Translations under genes and position numbers: made by a program | Assembly: GCA_030613745.1 (NCBI GenBank) | Contig: JAUWLK010000059.1 | Span: forward strand, 1-11,625 | Reading direction: 5' to 3' | DNA length: 11,625 nt | Source: Flavobacteriaceae bacterium | Lineage (GTDB): Bacteria > Bacteroidota > Bacteroidia > Flavobacteriales > Flavobacteriaceae | In this document: in pieces, positions 1-7,727 of the stretch | Numbering within the stretch: position 1 is the first letter of the stretch | Layout of the letters: every line of letters starts with the position of its first letter | Notes under the pieces: generated by a model | Databases searched by the model: none | Seen by the model: only the letters and a program-made list of their open reading frames with translations | Told to the model about the DNA's origin: nothing

Positions 1-3
1 ATA

Positions 4-780
4 ATGACAGTTAGAGCAAAAAAACATCTCGGACAACATTTTTTAAAAGATGAAAATATTGCTAATAAAATTGCAAATTCTTTAACTTTAAATGGTTATA
101 AAAATGTTTTGGAAATTGGCCCAGGTATGGGCGTTTTAACAAAATACCTTCTTAAAAAAGATATTACAACTTCGGTAATTGAAATTGATGAAGAATCGGT
201 TGAATTTTTGAAAGTCCATTTTCTAAATTTATCAAACAAAATCATAACTGGAAATTTCTTAAAAATTGATATTGATAAACTATTTAAGGGTGAACAATTT
301 GCCATAATAGGAAATTTTCCTTATAATATTTCAACACAAATTGTTTTCAAAACATTAGAAAATAAACAATCAATTCCAGAATTATGTGGAATGTTTCAAA
401 AAGAAGTTGCTCAAAGAATTGCTGAAAAACCAGGGACAAAAACTTATGGGATTTTATCTGTTTTAACACAAGCTTTTTATGAGGTTGAGTATTTATTCAC
501 TGTACCTCCATCTGTTTTTAATCCTCCTCCAAAAGTTGAATCAGGTGTAATAAGATTAATCCGAAAAGAAAATTTTACACTTCCTGTAAATGAAGCATTT
601 TTCTTTAAAGTTGTAAAAACAGCTTTTAATCAAAGAAGAAAAACCTTGCGCAACAGTTTAAAATCCTTTCAATTATCTGATAAATTAAGAGAAGATGTTA
701 TATTTGCTAAACGCCCTGAGCAATTATCTGTTAAAGAATTTATAAACCTGACGCAAAAAATAGTTAAAGATGCCATTTGA
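4..780 (+). CDS. rsmA: 16S rRNA (adenine1518-N6/adenine1519-N6)-dimethyltransferase RsmA (KsgA)
   Basis: This enzyme uses S-adenosylmethionine to dimethylate two adjacent adenines in the 3'-terminal helix of 16S rRNA during late 30S subunit assembly in the cytoplasm. The 258 residues cover the usual family length. The N-terminus carries the family signature KKHLGQHFL (6-14). The SAM-binding glycine loop EIGPGMG is at 37-43, the catalytic NFPY motif (NLPY in many homologues) at 104-107, the conserved FNPPPKVES block at 172-180, and the C-terminal FNQRRKTLRN block at 208-217. The ATG at 4 is chosen because the signature starts only a few residues later, as in other RsmA proteins. The end of the gene overlaps the start of mgtE by 11 bases, which suggests translational coupling. 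The promoter must lie left of the window. Identification is secure. Confidence 0.97.
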   Translation: MTVRAKKHLGQHFLKDENIANKIANSLTLNGYKNVLEIGPGMGVLTKYLLKKDITTSVIEIDEESVEFLKVHFLNLSNKIITGNFLKIDIDKLFKGEQFAIIGNFPYNISTQIVFKTLENKQSIPELCGMFQKEVAQRIAEKPGTKTYGILSVLTQAFYEVEYLFTVPPSVFNPPPKVESGVIRLIRKENFTLPVNEAFFFKVVKTAFNQRRKTLRNSLKSFQLSDKLREDVIFAKRPEQLSVKEFINLTQKIVKDAI

Positions 781-2116
781 AATTACAAATGAACTTTTAG
801 AACAAGTAAGGTTTCTCATCCAACAAAAGAATGACACTGCATTACTTGAAATTTTGGGTGAAGAGCATCATGCTGATATTGCAGAACTTTTAGATGATTT
901 TAATTTAGAAGAAGCTACATATATTATTAAATTGCTTGACAGCGAATTGACTTCTGACATTTTAATGGAAATTGATGAAGATATTCGTGAAAAAATTCTA
1001 AAAACGCTTTCTGTCAAAGAAATTGCAGAAGAAATTGAAGAATTGGAAACCGATGATGCAGCTGATATAATTGCTGAATTACCCGAAGAACGTCAGGAAC
1101 GTGTAATTTCAGAAATTGAAGATGAAGAACATGTAAAAGACATTGTAGAATTATTAAAATATGATGAAAATTCTGCAGGTGGTTTAATGGCAAAAGAATT
1201 AGTAAAAGTTTATGAAAATTGGAATGTATTAAAATGTGTTAGAGAAATGCGTGCACAAGCAGAAAATGTAACACGTGTACATTCTATTTATGTAGTAGAT
1301 GAAAATGAAAAACTTAAAGGACGATTATCATTAAAAGATCTTTTAGTAACTTCAACTAAAACACCTATTTCAGAAATTTATATCCCCAAAGTTGACTCTG
1401 TAAATGTGCATGATAAGGCTGAAGATGTTGCTTTGATTATGCAAAAATATGATTTAGAAGCTATTCCTGTAGTAGATGATGAAACCCGTTTGCAAGGAAG
1501 AATTACTATTGATGATATTGTTGATGTTATAAAAGAAGAAGCTGAAAAAGATTACCAAATGGCTGCAGGTCTTACCGAAGATATAGAAGCCGATGATAGT
1601 ATTTGGGATCACAGCCGAGCCCGATTACCTTGGTTATTTTTAGGATTAATAGGTGGTATTGGTGCAGCAGCCATAATGGGTAACTTTGAAGATATGATTA
1701 GCAAACATGCTATTCTTTTCTTTTTTACACCATTAATTGCGGCAATGGCGGGTAATGTTGGTGTACAATCATCTGCAATTATTGTACAAGGATTGGCTAA
1801 TAACGATTTAAAAGGCAGTATTAGTAATCGTTTAATGAAAGAATTTTCTCTAGCCATATTAAACGGATTTATATTATCCATTTTATTATTTGTATTTACA
1901 TGGTTATGGCATGGTAACATGCTAACCGCTTCGGCTATATCTATTTCATTGTTTGCCGTAATAATTATGGCAGGAATCATAGGTACATTTATTCCATTAT
2001 TTTTAGATAAACGAGGTATAGATCCTGCTATAGCAACAGGACCTTTTATTACCACCAGTAATGATATTTTTGGTATTTTAATTTACTTCTGGATTGCACA
2101 ATTGATTTTGTTTTAA
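770..2116 (+). CDS. mgtE: Magnesium transporter MgtE
   Basis: MgtE is an inner-membrane Mg2+ channel gated by intracellular Mg2+. At 448 residues it is full length. Residues 1 to about 135 are an acidic helical N domain. About 139-262 hold two CBS domains (for example SIYVVDENEKLKGRLSLKDL and AIPVVDDETRLQGRITIDD), which with the N domain form the Mg2+ sensor in characterised homologues. Five hydrophobic segments follow, at roughly 286-306, 314-336, 359-381, 389-411 and 422-446. The conserved AGNVGVQ (327-333), GIDPA (416-420) and TTSNDIFG (428-435) motifs are present; D432 matches the pore aspartate that selects Mg2+ in the Thermus protein. The ATG at 770 lies inside the rsmA end, 11 bases before its stop is complete, and there is no room for an Mg2+ riboswitch leader, so control is probably at protein level. 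Identification is secure. Confidence 0.95.
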   Translation: MPFEITNELLEQVRFLIQQKNDTALLEILGEEHHADIAELLDDFNLEEATYIIKLLDSELTSDILMEIDEDIREKILKTLSVKEIAEEIEELETDDAADIIAELPEERQERVISEIEDEEHVKDIVELLKYDENSAGGLMAKELVKVYENWNVLKCVREMRAQAENVTRVHSIYVVDENEKLKGRLSLKDLLVTSTKTPISEIYIPKVDSVNVHDKAEDVALIMQKYDLEAIPVVDDETRLQGRITIDDIVDVIKEEAEKDYQMAAGLTEDIEADDSIWDHSRARLPWLFLGLIGGIGAAAIMGNFEDMISKHAILFFFTPLIAAMAGNVGVQSSAIIVQGLANNDLKGSISNRLMKEFSLAILNGFILSILLFVFTWLWHGNMLTASAISISLFAVIIMAGIIGTFIPLFLDKRGIDPAIATGPFITTSNDIFGILIYFWIAQLILF

Positions 2117-2130
2117 TAAGCTAAACGCTG

Positions 2131-2161
2131 TTTTCCCCTATTTATATTTTGTGTATTTTTG
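2131..2161 (+). promoter_or_regulatory. Probable Bacteroidota-type promoter for glnS
   Basis: TATTTTTG at 2154-2161 is an exact match to the Bacteroidota -7 box TAnnTTTG. Nineteen bases upstream is TTTT (2131-2134), three of four matches to the -33 box TTTG. Transcription would start near 2168, giving a leader of about 15 bases to the ATG at 2183. The region lies just after the mgtE stop, so glnS need not depend on read-through from rsmA-mgtE. Confidence 0.5.
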
Positions 2162-2182
2162 TGGACTAAGAAATTAATTTTA

Positions 2183-3871
2183 ATGTCTGAAGAAAAAAAA
2201 TCACTTAACTTTATTGAACAAATTATTGAAGAGGATTTATCAAAAGGGTTAGATAAATCTAAACTTCGTTTTCGATTTCCTCCAGAGCCAAACGGGTATT
2301 TACATATTGGTCATGCTGCTTCTATTTGCTTAAATTTTGGATTAGGACAGTCATACAATGCTCCTGTAAATTTACGTTTTGACGATACCAATCCCACAAA
2401 AGAAGAACAAGAATATGTTGACGCTATAAAGCAAGATATCAAATGGTTAGGTTTTGAATGGGCTGAAGAATTATACTCTTCAGATTATTTTCAACAATTG
2501 TACGATTGGGCTATTCTGTTAATTAAAAAAAACAAAGCTTATGTAGATGACCAATCCTCTGATGAAATTGCAGTACAAAAAGGAACACCTACTCAGGTTG
2601 GAAGTAATAGTCCGTTTAGAGATCGGTCTGTTGAAGAAAATTTAGCTCTTTTTGAGAAAATGAAAAATGGTAATTTTGAAGAAGGTTCCCATGTTTTACG
2701 TGCTAAAATTGATATGTCATCAACAAACATGTTAATGCGTGACCCTATAATTTATCGCGTTTTAAAAAAATCACATCACCGTACAGGAAACGATTGGAAT
2801 ATTTACCCAATGTATGATTGGACTCATGGTGAATCAGATTATATTGAACAAATTTCACACTCTATTTGTACTTTAGAATTTAAAAATCATCGTGAATTAT
2901 ATAATTGGTTTTTAGATCAGGTTTATGATGATAATAATTTACGTCCGAAACAACGTGAATTTGCTAGACGAAATTTGAGTTATACTGTTATGAGTAAACG
3001 CAAATTATTACAATTGGTGGAAGAAGGTCTTGTAAATGGCTGGGACGACCCACGTATGCCAACAATTTCTGGCTTACGCCGAAGAGGGTATACGCCAAAA
3101 TCTATTCGCGATTTTAGCGAAACTGCCGGAATTGCTAAAAGAGATAATGTTACAGATATCGCCCTTTTAGAATTTCATATAAAAAGTGAATTGAATAAAA
3201 TTACTCCTAGAGTAATGGCAGTTTTAGATCCTGTAAAAGTGGTAATAACAAATTACCCTGAAAATAAAGAAGAAATTTTAATTGCCGAAAATAATCCTGA
3301 AGATGAAAATGCAGGTACCAGAGAAATTCCTTTTTCAAGAGAAATCTATATTGAAAAAGAAGATTTTAGAGAACAAGCAAATAAAAAATTCTTCCGCCTA
3401 AAATTAGATAAAGAAGTACGCCTAAAAAATGCTTATATTATCAAAGCAAATTCAGTTGTAAAAGATGAAAATGGAGAAATAAATGAAATTCATTGTACGT
3501 ATGATAAAGATTCCAAAAGCGGAAGTGGTAGTGAGGCAAGTAAACGAAAAGTAAAAGGAACTATTCATTGGGTATCTATAGAACATGCGGTTCAGGCAGA
3601 AGTTAGATTATATGATCGCCTTTTTACTGATGAAGCTCCTGATTCTCACAAAGACAAAGATTTTAAAGAGTTTATCAATCCATATTCATTAAAAATTATT
3701 AAAAATGCTTATGTTGAACCAAGTTTAAAATCAGCTAAAATTGGTGAACGTTTTCAATTCCAAAGATTAGGTTATTTTAATGTAGATGATGATTCAAAAA
3801 CTGAACACTTAGTGTTTAACCGAACGGTTCCTCTTAGAGATTCATGGGCTAAAATGGAACAAAAAAAATAA
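2183..3871 (+). CDS. glnS: Glutaminyl-tRNA synthetase
   Basis: This class I synthetase attaches glutamine to tRNA-Gln in the cytoplasm. From the chosen ATG the protein has 562 residues, close to the usual bacterial GlnRS. The signature PPEPNGYLHIGHA spans 33-45 with the HIGH motif at 41-44; the KMSKS-type motif is VMSKR at 269-273. The blocks SPFRDRSVEENLALFEKM and GLRRRGYTPKSIRDF are typical of GlnRS, not of GluRS, so this is a true GlnRS and not a non-discriminating GluRS. The C-terminal half is the beta-barrel anticodon-binding region, including KGTIHWVSIEHAVQAEVRLY. The frame is open back to a TTG at 2159, but that codon lies inside the predicted -7 promoter box, whereas the ATG at 2183 gives an MSEEKKSLNF start. 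A polyprenyl synthase gene follows after 20 bases and is probably cotranscribed. Confidence 0.96.
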   Translation: MSEEKKSLNFIEQIIEEDLSKGLDKSKLRFRFPPEPNGYLHIGHAASICLNFGLGQSYNAPVNLRFDDTNPTKEEQEYVDAIKQDIKWLGFEWAEELYSSDYFQQLYDWAILLIKKNKAYVDDQSSDEIAVQKGTPTQVGSNSPFRDRSVEENLALFEKMKNGNFEEGSHVLRAKIDMSSTNMLMRDPIIYRVLKKSHHRTGNDWNIYPMYDWTHGESDYIEQISHSICTLEFKNHRELYNWFLDQVYDDNNLRPKQREFARRNLSYTVMSKRKLLQLVEEGLVNGWDDPRMPTISGLRRRGYTPKSIRDFSETAGIAKRDNVTDIALLEFHIKSELNKITPRVMAVLDPVKVVITNYPENKEEILIAENNPEDENAGTREIPFSREIYIEKEDFREQANKKFFRLKLDKEVRLKNAYIIKANSVVKDENGEINEIHCTYDKDSKSGSGSEASKRKVKGTIHWVSIEHAVQAEVRLYDRLFTDEAPDSHKDKDFKEFINPYSLKIIKNAYVEPSLKSAKIGERFQFQRLGYFNVDDDSKTEHLVFNRTVPLRDSWAKMEQKK

Positions 3872-3891
3872 AGTTTTTTTAAAGATTTATA

Positions 3892-4869
3892 TTGAAAATT
3901 ATAGAACAAATAAAACAACCCATTCAAAATGAAATGGAATTCTTTGAAGTAAAATTCAAAGCATCTATGATTTCTAAAGTTTCATTATTAAACCGAATTA
4001 CCCATTACATTGTAAAAAGAAAAGGCAAACAAATGCGACCTATGTTTGTATTTCTTGTTGCAAAAATGGTTTCAAACGGCAATTTTAAAGAAAAAACATA
4101 CCGTGGCGCAGCTACTATTGAACTTATTCATACCGCTACATTAGTACACGATGATGTTGTTGATGATAGCAATCGCCGTAGAGGATTTTTCTCATTAAAT
4201 GCTTTATGGAAAAATAAAATCGCTGTGTTGGTTGGTGATTTTTTACTTTCAAAAGGTTTGCTTTTATCTATAGACAATGATGATTTTGATATTTTAAAAC
4301 ATATTTCAATAGCTGTTCGTGAAATGAGTGAAGGTGAATTGTTACAAATTGAAAAAGCTCGCCAATTAGATATTACTGAAGATGTTTATTTTGATATTAT
4401 TCGTAAAAAAACCGCAACTTTAATTGCGGCTTGTACTGCTATTGGTGCCTCATCAGTAGATGCTGATAAAGATGAAGTTGAAAAAATGCGAAAATTTGGC
4501 GAAATTATAGGAATTGCTTTTCAGATTAAAGATGATCTTTTTGATTATGGAGATGATAAAATTGGTAAACCTATCGGAATTGATATTAAAGAACAAAAAA
4601 TGACATTACCATTGATTTACACTTTAAACAATTGTAGTAAAAAAGAAAAAAAGTGGTTAATCAATTCTGTTAAAAAGTACAACCAAGACAAAATAAGAGT
4701 AAAAGAAGTTATTGCTTTTGTAAAAGAAAATGGTGGTATTGATTACAGTATTAAAAAAATGAAAGAATATCAAACCAAAGCTTTTGATATATTAAACACA
4801 TACCCTGAATCTCCTTATAAAGAATCACTATCAACACTGGTAAATTATGTTATTGAAAGAGAAAAATAG
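3892..4869 (+). CDS. Long-chain all-trans polyprenyl diphosphate synthase
   Basis: This soluble Mg2+-dependent prenyltransferase extends an allylic diphosphate with isopentenyl units; in flavobacteria the product is most likely the side chain of menaquinone (chain length inferred, not shown). The 325-residue protein has the first aspartate-rich motif DDVVDD at 87-92 followed by SNRRRG, and the second, DDLFD, at 214-218. The residues four and five places before the first motif are T83 and A82; aromatic residues there shorten the product in FPP/GGPP synthases, so their absence supports a long-chain product. The KGKQMRPMFVFL block near 44-55 is the usual IPP-binding region. The TTG start at 3892 is preferred because the KIIEQIKQPIQNEMEFFE N-terminus looks like homologues and no ATG lies upstream in frame; the next ATG, at 3934, would cut this segment. 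It follows glnS by 20 bases. The 37 bases to the convergent hydrolase gene hold no convincing hairpin. Confidence 0.92.
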   Translation: MKIIEQIKQPIQNEMEFFEVKFKASMISKVSLLNRITHYIVKRKGKQMRPMFVFLVAKMVSNGNFKEKTYRGAATIELIHTATLVHDDVVDDSNRRRGFFSLNALWKNKIAVLVGDFLLSKGLLLSIDNDDFDILKHISIAVREMSEGELLQIEKARQLDITEDVYFDIIRKKTATLIAACTAIGASSVDADKDEVEKMRKFGEIIGIAFQIKDDLFDYGDDKIGKPIGIDIKEQKMTLPLIYTLNNCSKKEKKWLINSVKKYNQDKIRVKEVIAFVKENGGIDYSIKKMKEYQTKAFDILNTYPESPYKESLSTLVNYVIEREK

Positions 4870-4906
4870 TTATTGATTTTAGTTGATGATTATTATTCGA
4901 TTTAAT

Positions 4907-5539
4907 TTATATCAATGTATTCAATATTTCTTTTTTAATTTCATGTTTTCCTTCAAAAGGAATTATAACTGCTGTATTTCCAAATAACTCATAAAAACGT
5001 TTTTTCTCATAAACCATACTTTCTTCGTTTAAGTATTCATCATTAGTTCCATAAATTAAAGACACTTTTGTTTTTCCTTTTAGAAACTTAAAATTATGCC
5101 TTTTCAATTCTTTAGGTAGCCCTCCAGACATCAATACAAGCTGACTGCAGTTTAGTTTTCTTTTAGCCACATACCTCGCAGCAACAGAAACACCTTGCGA
5201 ATAACCCAACACAATAAGATTTATATCTTTTGGAAGTTTTTCAACTTCAAATATAGCATCAAAATTACGCATCACATTTTCAATTTCTTTTTCAGTATTT
5301 TCTTTGGTTAACCAACTTGCCCCAACATGTTTGTATTTTGAACCCAAATAGTATTTACTTTGTCCTTGTGGAGCAATAATGTAGTTTTCTTCACTATTCA
5401 ATTCATTAAAATATCTTAAAAAATATCTGCTTAAATAACCTATTCCGTGACATACAAACCAAATATTTTTTGTCTTTCTAGATAAAGTATTTAAAGTAGA
5501 ATATGAATTTGTTGAATTATATGAGACTTCCTTTTCGAT
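4907..5539 (-). CDS. Small alpha/beta-hydrolase (esterase-like), probable non-ATG start
   Basis: This looks like a soluble serine hydrolase of the carboxylesterase/phospholipase type; the substrate is unknown. Numbering from the ATC at 5539 gives 210 residues. The oxyanion-hole segment WFVCHGIGYLSRYF is at 27-40, the nucleophile elbow GYSQG at 112-116 with Ser114, the acid GTNDEYL with Asp167, and GKHEIKKE with His199, so a full catalytic triad is visible. The first ordinary start codon in frame is a TTG at 5401, but starting there removes 46 residues that are clearly coding, including the HG oxyanion segment. The frame is open back to a TAA at 5549-5551; between that stop and the conserved region there is no ATG, GTG or TTG. 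The ATC at 5537-5539, followed by EKEVSYNSTN, is where a Met would be expected; ATA at 5546-5548 is the alternative. It follows the GH3 gene by 41 bases on the same strand. The gene may be poorly expressed or newly disabled. Confidence 0.75.
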   Translation of the reverse strand: MEKEVSYNSTNSYSTLNTLSRKTKNIWFVCHGIGYLSRYFLRYFNELNSEENYIIAPQGQSKYYLGSKYKHVGASWLTKENTEKEIENVMRNFDAIFEVEKLPKDINLIVLGYSQGVSVAARYVAKRKLNCSQLVLMSGGLPKELKRHNFKFLKGKTKVSLIYGTNDEYLNEESMVYEKKRFYELFGNTAVIIPFEGKHEIKKEILNTLI

Positions 5540-5580
5540 AGTGTTTATTTATTGTTCTGAAATTAAGATTTAGTCATATA

Positions 5581-7098
5581 CTAATGTACAGATAATGCCA
5601 AAAGTTCATCCATAAAATCTCTATTGTTTGATAATCTAGGTACTTTATGCTGTCCTCCTAATTTTCCTTTCTGTTTTAGCCAATTATAAAACAGCCCTTC
5701 TTGTGCCTGATGAACTTTAGGCATTGCTAAAGTCATATCTTTATATCTTTTAGCTTCATAATCAGAGTTTAATAACTTTAGAGTATTGTCTAATACATTG
5801 GTGAATTCTTCTATTTTTTTTGGCGGAACTTTAAATTCAATCATCCATTCATGAGCTCCATTTTTATTACCATCCATATAAATAGGTGCAACGGTATAAT
5901 CTGTTATAACAGAATTTACTTTTTCACAAGCAATTTTTAAAGCATCTTCAGTATTTTCTATAACCAATTCTTCACCAAATGCATTGATAAAATGTTTTGT
6001 TCTTCCTGTAACTTTAATACGATATGGATTGATTGAAGTAAACTTAATGGTATCACCAATCAAATATCTCCACAAACCTGAATTTGTTGTAATTACCAAG
6101 GCATAATTTTTATTTAATTCTACTTCTTGTAAAGGAATTGCTTTTGAGTTTTCGCAATCATATTTATCCATAGGAATAAATTCATAAAATATTCCATAAT
6201 CTAACATCAACAATAATTCTGATGAATTGTTTTTATCCTGAATTGCGAAAAACCCTTCAGAAGCATTGTATATTTCGTAGTATTTAAATTTTTTACTTGG
6301 AATTAATTTTTCATATTGTTTTCTATAGGGATTGAAATTAATCCCTCCATGAAAAAACACTTCTAAATTTGGCCAAACTTCTAAAATATTTTCTTTATCC
6401 GTTACCTCTAAAACTTTATTCAATAAAACCAACATCCATGATGGTACTCCTGCCAAACTCGTAATATCTTCATTGATAGTCTCTTGAATTATGGCTTCCA
6501 TTTTAGTTTCCCATTCACCCATTAAAGCTGTTTTTAGGCTAGGAGCGGTACTAATATCTGCCCAAAACGGTAAATTTTCAATAATTATTGCCGATAAATC
6601 CCCAAAATAAGTATCATTATTTTCATAAACGGCACTACTTCCACCCAATCGTAAACCTTTGCCCTTAAACATTTCAGTATCTTCATTATTGTTGATATAC
6701 AAACACAACATATCTTTACCAGCTTTCATATGACAGTCTTCAATTGCTTCATCACTTACCGGGCTAAATTTACTTTTAGCATTTGTTGTTCCGCTTGATT
6801 TTGCAAACCAATGAATTTTAGATGGCCAAAATATATTCTGCTCACCTTTACGAGCTCTTTCTAGTAATGGTTGAACTGATTCATATTTTTGTATAGGAAT
6901 GTGCTTGGCAAATGATTCGTAGTTTTTTATAGTAGTAAAATCATATTTTTTACCTATTTCTGTATCTTTTGCAGCAGATAACAAATCATATAACACCTCA
7001 TTCTGTACATCTATCGGGTTTTCAATAAACATATCAATTTGATATTTCCGTTTTTTTAAAATCCAGGAGACTACGGTATGAAATAATGGAATTTGCAT
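5581..7098 (-). CDS. GH3-family acyl-acid amido synthetase-like protein
   Basis: GH3 proteins belong to the adenylate-forming (ANL) superfamily. The plant enzymes activate carboxylic acids such as auxin or jasmonate with ATP and join them to amino acids; bacterial members are widespread in Bacteroidota, but their substrates are largely unknown. The 505-residue protein shows all three nucleotide-binding motifs: SSGTTNAKSKFSPVS starting at 101, YNASEG at 277-282, and TTNSGLWRYLIGDTIKF with GLWRYLIGD at 341-349. There is no signal peptide and no membrane segment, so it should be cytoplasmic. The start is the ATG at 7096-7098; the frame opens with MQIPLFHTVVSWILKKR, typical of the bacterial branch. 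It is transcribed divergently from purE across 77 A/T-rich bases and leads into the small hydrolase gene 41 bases downstream, so a ligase/hydrolase pair acting on related compounds is possible but inferred. Family assignment is strong; the reaction is uncertain. Confidence 0.9.
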   Translation of the reverse strand: MQIPLFHTVVSWILKKRKYQIDMFIENPIDVQNEVLYDLLSAAKDTEIGKKYDFTTIKNYESFAKHIPIQKYESVQPLLERARKGEQNIFWPSKIHWFAKSSGTTNAKSKFSPVSDEAIEDCHMKAGKDMLCLYINNNEDTEMFKGKGLRLGGSSAVYENNDTYFGDLSAIIIENLPFWADISTAPSLKTALMGEWETKMEAIIQETINEDITSLAGVPSWMLVLLNKVLEVTDKENILEVWPNLEVFFHGGINFNPYRKQYEKLIPSKKFKYYEIYNASEGFFAIQDKNNSSELLLMLDYGIFYEFIPMDKYDCENSKAIPLQEVELNKNYALVITTNSGLWRYLIGDTIKFTSINPYRIKVTGRTKHFINAFGEELVIENTEDALKIACEKVNSVITDYTVAPIYMDGNKNGAHEWMIEFKVPPKKIEEFTNVLDNTLKLLNSDYEAKRYKDMTLAMPKVHQAQEGLFYNWLKQKGKLGGQHKVPRLSNNRDFMDELLALSVH

Positions 7099-7175
7099 TG
7101 AGGTCTAAATAGTTTTTTATATTATCTTTAGCCTTTAAATTTACAATAAAATAATAAACAATAAAATTTTACTTT
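7099..7175. promoter_or_regulatory. Divergent promoter region between GH3 gene and purE
   Basis: These 77 very A/T-rich bases must hold the promoters for both divergent genes. On the plus strand TAAATTTA at 7136-7143 matches seven of eight positions of the TAnnTTTG box, with TTTT 19 bases upstream (7113-7116). Because this octamer is a palindrome it also reads as a -7-like box on the minus strand, again with TTTT at 19-base spacing. The matches are weak, and A/T richness makes chance matches likely. No PurR-type operator or riboswitch was recognised. Confidence 0.3.
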
Positions 7176-7661
7176 ATGGCAAAAGTTGGAATTATCATGG
7201 GAAGTGATTCAGATTTACCTATTATGCAAGAAGCTATTGATATTTTACAGAGCTTTGATATTGAAATTGAAGTAGATATAGTTTCTGCACATCGTACACC
7301 TGATAAACTTTTTGACTATGCTAAAAACGCCCACCTTCGTGGAATTAACGTCGTTATTGCAGGTGCTGGAGGAGCAGCTCATTTACCCGGTATGGTTGCC
7401 TCTATGAGCCCGCTACCTGTAATCGGAGTTCCTATAAAATCAAGAAATTCAATTGATGGTTGGGATTCAGTACTTTCAATTTTACAAATGCCAGGTGGTG
7501 TTCCTGTAGCTACTGTTGCTCTTGACGGGGCTAAAAATGCCGGTATTTTGGCAGCTCAAATTATAGGATCTTCTGATAAATGCGTTTTAGATAAAGTCGT
7601 TTTTTATAAAGAAGGGTTAAAAATTAAAGTAAATAAATCAGCAGAGAATCTAACAAAGTAA
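7176..7661 (+). CDS. purE: N5-carboxyaminoimidazole ribonucleotide mutase (PurE, class I)
   Basis: PurE converts N5-CAIR to CAIR in de novo purine synthesis, working after PurK (N5-CAIR synthetase). The 161-residue length fits class I PurE. The phosphate/ribose-binding loop MGSDSDLP is at 8-15, the catalytic SAHRTP at 37-42 (His39, equivalent to the catalytic histidine of E. coli PurE), and the glycine-rich AGAGGAAHLPGM at 62-73. The start ATG at 7176 places MAKVGIIMGSD exactly as in homologues. No purK is present in this window, so its partner is elsewhere. The gene is divergent from the GH3 gene and followed on the same strand by the IVP-like gene and dcp. The last two bases of its TAA stop codon (7660-7661) are the first two bases of the left inverted repeat that bounds the IVP-like unit. 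Confidence 0.96.
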   Translation: MAKVGIIMGSDSDLPIMQEAIDILQSFDIEIEVDIVSAHRTPDKLFDYAKNAHLRGINVVIAGAGGAAHLPGMVASMSPLPVIGVPIKSRNSIDGWDSVLSILQMPGGVPVATVALDGAKNAGILAAQIIGSSDKCVLDKVVFYKEGLKIKVNKSAENLTK

Positions 7662-7677
7662 ATTCCAAATTCCAAAA
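7660..7677 (+). repeat. Left arm of 18-base inverted repeat flanking the IVP-like gene
   Basis: The bases AAATTCCAAATTCCAAAA are the perfect reverse complement of 8078-8095. The arm is itself a tandem heptamer (AAATTCC twice) followed by AAAA. It begins inside the purE stop codon. Pairing in RNA would form an 18-bp stem with a loop of 400 bases containing the whole IVP-like gene. Confidence 0.85.
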
Positions 7678-7727
7678 AATTAGTTTAATAAGTTAACACT
7701 CGTATATAAATAGTATATTTCAAAAAA

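Noticed and set aside
96..305. Minus-strand open frame inside rsmA, and similar ones at 8375-8680, 9688-9909 and 11363-11581
   Set aside because: All lie entirely within well-supported genes on the other strand and show no protein-like features.
1609..2055. A 148-codon open frame on the minus strand inside mgtE
   Set aside because: It is antisense to the conserved membrane domain of mgtE, resembles no family I know, and is a by-product of A/T-rich codon patterns.
2159..2182. TTG start for glnS, eight codons upstream
   Set aside because: The codon overlaps the predicted -7 box at 2154-2161 and would precede the likely transcription start; the ATG at 2183 fits the family.
4870..4906. Bidirectional terminator between the convergent polyprenyl synthase and hydrolase genes
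   Set aside because: The 37 bases are A/T-rich, but I could not find a stem long enough to support one.
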